Notes under the pieces: model-generated
Databases searched by the model: none
The model's input: the letters and a program-made list of their open reading frames with translations, nothing else
Told to the model about the DNA's origin: nothing
Translations under genes and position numbers: made by a program
Part shown: piece by piece, positions 63,383 to 64,000 of the stretch
Layout of the letters: each line of letters opens with the position of its first letter
How positions within the stretch are numbered: position 1 is the stretch's first letter
NCBI GenBank assembly: GCA_018380885.1
Contig: JAGZSY010000012.1
Coordinates: 62,001 to 126,000, forward strand
DNA: 64,000 nt
Source of the DNA: Enterocloster asparagiformis
Lineage (GTDB): Bacteria > Bacillota > Clostridia > Lachnospirales > Lachnospiraceae
Reading direction: 5' to 3'

Positions 63383-64000
63383 TCAGGTGTTCTTCATGAT
63401 AACGCTCTCCACCGCGTCCGCCACATGCTCGCAGGCGTCGCAGCATTTTTCCAGAAAATTATAAATCTCACGCCAGGCAATAATCTCCAACGGGTCCGTC
63501 ACCTCCGTGTGCAGCCGCCTCATGGAATCGATAAACAGGCGGTCCCCCTCTTCCTCCAGGGCGTTTATCTCAATAATCAGGCCGTGCAGGGTCTTGGACT
63601 TCTTGAAGTTGGCAAACTCCTCCATAATCTCCTTGAGCACCTTGCAGCAGCGGATGATCACCTTGGTGAATTGCAGCGCCTCCGGCCGAATGGTGTGGAC
63701 ATTGTTGATGTAAATACGGATCAGCACGTCCTCGATCTGGTCCGTGACCTCGTCGATGCTCTGGCTCAGCAGGATAATGTCCTCCCGCTCGATGGGTGTG
63801 ATAAAGGCTTTCACCAGCACCGCCATCATCTCATGCTTCTTCTTGTCCGCATCGTGCTCAATTTTGTGGAGCTCATCCAACCTCATTGACAGCTGGTTTA
63901 CATCGAAATTCGCCAGGTTCTCCTCCAGCATCTTCGCCGCCTGACAGCCGCACTCCACGCACTCGATAAAATTCTCGAAATAATAATTGTCGCTCTTCTT
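63383..64000 (-). CDS. DUF47/PhoU-like phosphate-transport accessory protein (5' end outside window)
   Basis: The frame continues through the right edge with KKSDNYYFENFIECVECG, so only a few N-terminal residues are missing. The rest is a helical DUF47 domain (LHKIEHDADKKKHEMM, TPIEREDIILLSQSIDEVTD, VIMKNT at the end). These proteins accompany Pit-type inorganic phosphate transporters and resemble PhoU; the Pit gene would be expected downstream or upstream, but downstream here is an unrelated transporter. Confidence 0.9.
   Translation of the reverse strand, partial: KKSDNYYFENFIECVECGCQAAKMLEENLANFDVNQLSMRLDELHKIEHDADKKKHEMMAVLVKAFITPIEREDIILLSQSIDEVTDQIEDVLIRIYINNVHTIRPEALQFTKVIIRCCKVLKEIMEEFANFKKSKTLHGLIIEINALEEEGDRLFIDSMRRLHTEVTDPLEIIAWREIYNFLEKCCDACEHVADAVESVIMKNT

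Overview
The window reads as a chromosomal stretch of a gut-type Clostridia, most likely Lachnospiraceae (Clostridium cluster XIVa-like). This is inferred from the gene families, not from a search. Pointers are AGGAGG-type ribosome sites with frequent TTG starts, a fused flavodiiron/rubredoxin/NADH-reductase protein, YesMN-type regulation of an ABC sugar transporter, a DUF47 phosphate accessory protein, cell-wall-binding repeat proteins and a very large set of GGDEF/EAL proteins. Most of the window has moderate GC. The stretch from about 32.05 to 41.1 kb is visibly AT-rich and looks imported.

Region by region: 1-9 kb holds the N-terminal part of a SnoaL/PAS/GGDEF protein, a divergent Rrf2 regulator/nitroreductase pair, a drug/metabolite exporter, a pair of genes (flavodoxin and LysR regulator) that lost their 5' ends to one deletion, and a metal-resistance locus (P1B-2 ATPase, HMA chaperone, divergent ArsR and AraC). 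9.2-11.7 kb is the flavodiiron fusion. 11.9-21.2 kb is a signalling block: one chemoreceptor and three large c-di-GMP enzymes, all on the minus strand, followed by a double-headed GntR regulator. 23-27.4 kb encodes a secreted Cys/His-rich, LRR and LysM surface protein and a small exported partner, just downstream of a CstA-type transporter. An intact LytTR response regulator/GHKL kinase pair diverges from cstA and is flanked by broken copies of another regulator and kinase.

32-41 kb is a defence-like island. It has one operon with a small protein, an XRE regulator, a SEFIR-domain effector, an Abi_C protein interrupted by an amber codon and a zinc-finger/HNH-like protein cut off by an IS1182 remnant. 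A second operon encodes a GHKL ATPase fused to a probable PD-(D/E)XK nuclease plus a RhuM protein. Long imperfect direct repeats bracket the first operon, and serine-recombinase debris lies at the right edge.

41-48.4 kb is housekeeping: RlmD-type rRNA methyltransferase, aminopeptidase P, dihydrolipoyl dehydrogenase, a HAD phosphatase, tRNA-Pro(GGG), a 51-bp tandem repeat and a YaiI/YqxD protein. 48.6-58.7 kb is a carbohydrate-use locus: two esterase-like hydrolases, a Gfo/Idh/MocA dehydrogenase, two permeases and a binding lipoprotein, controlled by a divergent YesM/YesN pair. The last 5 kb has a YcxB-like membrane protein, an Aes-type esterase, a secreted cell-wall-binding protein, an EamA transporter and most of a DUF47 protein.

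Two themes link distant genes. A 21-bp-period direct repeat that looks like a LytTR operator occurs both before the LytTR regulator and before the first c-di-GMP gene. Gene decay (in-frame stops, truncations, a double decapitation) is common in the accessory parts.
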